From Pseudomonadota bacterium (lineage in GTDB: Bacteria; Pseudomonadota; Alphaproteobacteria; Rhizobiales; Beijerinckiaceae): a stretch of DNA of 62,039 nt. The notes under the pieces were generated by a model. That model saw nothing but the letters and a program-made list of their open reading frames with translations, did no database searches and was not told where the DNA came from. Shown here piece after piece: positions 61,658 through 62,039 of this stretch. Location of the stretch: the NCBI GenBank assembly GCA_023386155.1, contig JAEWKH010000151.1, forward strand, positions 1 through 62,039, given 5' to 3'. Numbering within the stretch: the stretch's first letter is position 1; the number at the start of each line of letters is the position of its first letter. Position numbers and translations under genes: made by a program.

Positions 61658-62039
61658 CAGGCGAGCGGGATCGCCCTTGAGCATCGGACCCGATTGTGAC
61701 TGGCGCGGCCACGGGTCCGCACGATGCGCTGGTCCTGCAACCCTCCCCGAGCGTGATTCAAGCCTCGTGCCGGCAATGGCGCTCACACCCCCTCACCTCA
61801 TCCTAAGAGGCTGGCTCATCAAGATCTGGCGCGCCTTTCCCTCCCCCTTGCGGGGAGGGGTAGGGGTGGGGGTGGACCGACGGGGTGACTGTCTGTTGGA
61901 CTTGGCGCAGGAAAGACTCCCTCAAGGAGGGGTGAAGCTGTAGCAGCCTTCGTTCTCTCTGGATGGAGTGTCGCGATCTGACTTTGCGCCCCCCACCCCG
62001 GCTGCTTCGCAGCCACCCCTCCCCGCAAGGGGGAGGGAA
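61658..62039. repeat. Repeat-rich right end of window
   Basis: 61679-61732 holds a short GAGCATCGGACCC ... CGCACGATGCGC piece; about 61795-61812 a degenerate CCTCATCCTAAGAGG; 61840-61865 and 61995-62039 CCCCTTGCGGGGAGG-type palindromes with GGCTGCTTCGCAGCC. No gene is supported in these 380 bp. Confidence 0.8.

Overview
The window looks like a chromosomal segment of a high-GC alphaproteobacterium of the Hyphomicrobiales (Rhizobiales), possibly a Methylobacteriaceae-type genome such as Microvirga. This placement rests on gene content and the pleC-glnE-degP-cycHJKL-feuPQ order known from rhizobia, plus abundant palindromic intergenic repeats; no 16S or tRNA gene is present to confirm it.

Region 1 (1-20.5 kb) is core genome. 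The 3' part of pepN and a PleC-type sensor kinase read rightwards. A secreted RTX protein lies beyond a shared bidirectional terminator. Then, all leftwards, come glnE, an uncharacterised kinase/regulator pair, a single-PDZ HtrA/DegP protease, the cytochrome c maturation genes ccmIEFH (cycHJKL), and feuQ/feuP preceded by a small periplasmic PepSY-like gene sitting where FeuN would be expected.

Region 2 (20.5-44.1 kb) is a complete gene transfer agent (GTA)-like / remnant-phage cluster. It reads right to left: small and large terminase, portal, two small proteins, prohead protease, HK97 capsid, head-tail connector and adaptors, tail tube, chaperones, a short tape measure, DUF2460, DUF2163, NlpC/P60 peptidase, a giant TIM-barrel tail-tip protein, a DUF2793 protein, a GH108 lysozyme and a holin-like protein. 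The series is interrupted by non-phage cargo: a YdcH-like protein, a small lipoprotein, two secreted trypsin-like proteases, a glycine-zipper lipoprotein, a DoxX-like protein and a HigBA toxin-antitoxin pair. Several palindromic repeat families also interrupt it, including a perfect 117-bp inverted repeat bracketing 11 kb. A good sigma70-like promoter followed at once by a strong intrinsic terminator sits directly upstream of the small terminase gene.

Region 3 (44.4-62 kb) is general chromosome: an EEP-family hydrolase, small membrane proteins behind EcfG (general stress response)-like promoters, an orphan TRAP solute-binding protein, an AI-2E transporter, an M10/RTX metalloprotease with an altered Met-turn, a YcgN-like protein, a class A penicillin-binding protein with DUF1214/DUF1254 partners, a GNAT enzyme, DUF2336, a carboxymuconolactone-decarboxylase-like protein, DUF1491, a peptidoglycan-binding protein, and SufE.

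The strongest candidates for something new are the attenuator-like leader of the GTA-like operon, the cargo and inverted repeats inside that cluster, a candidate structured RNA beside higBA, and a 25-residue hydrophobic peptide with its own stress-type promoter and terminator.
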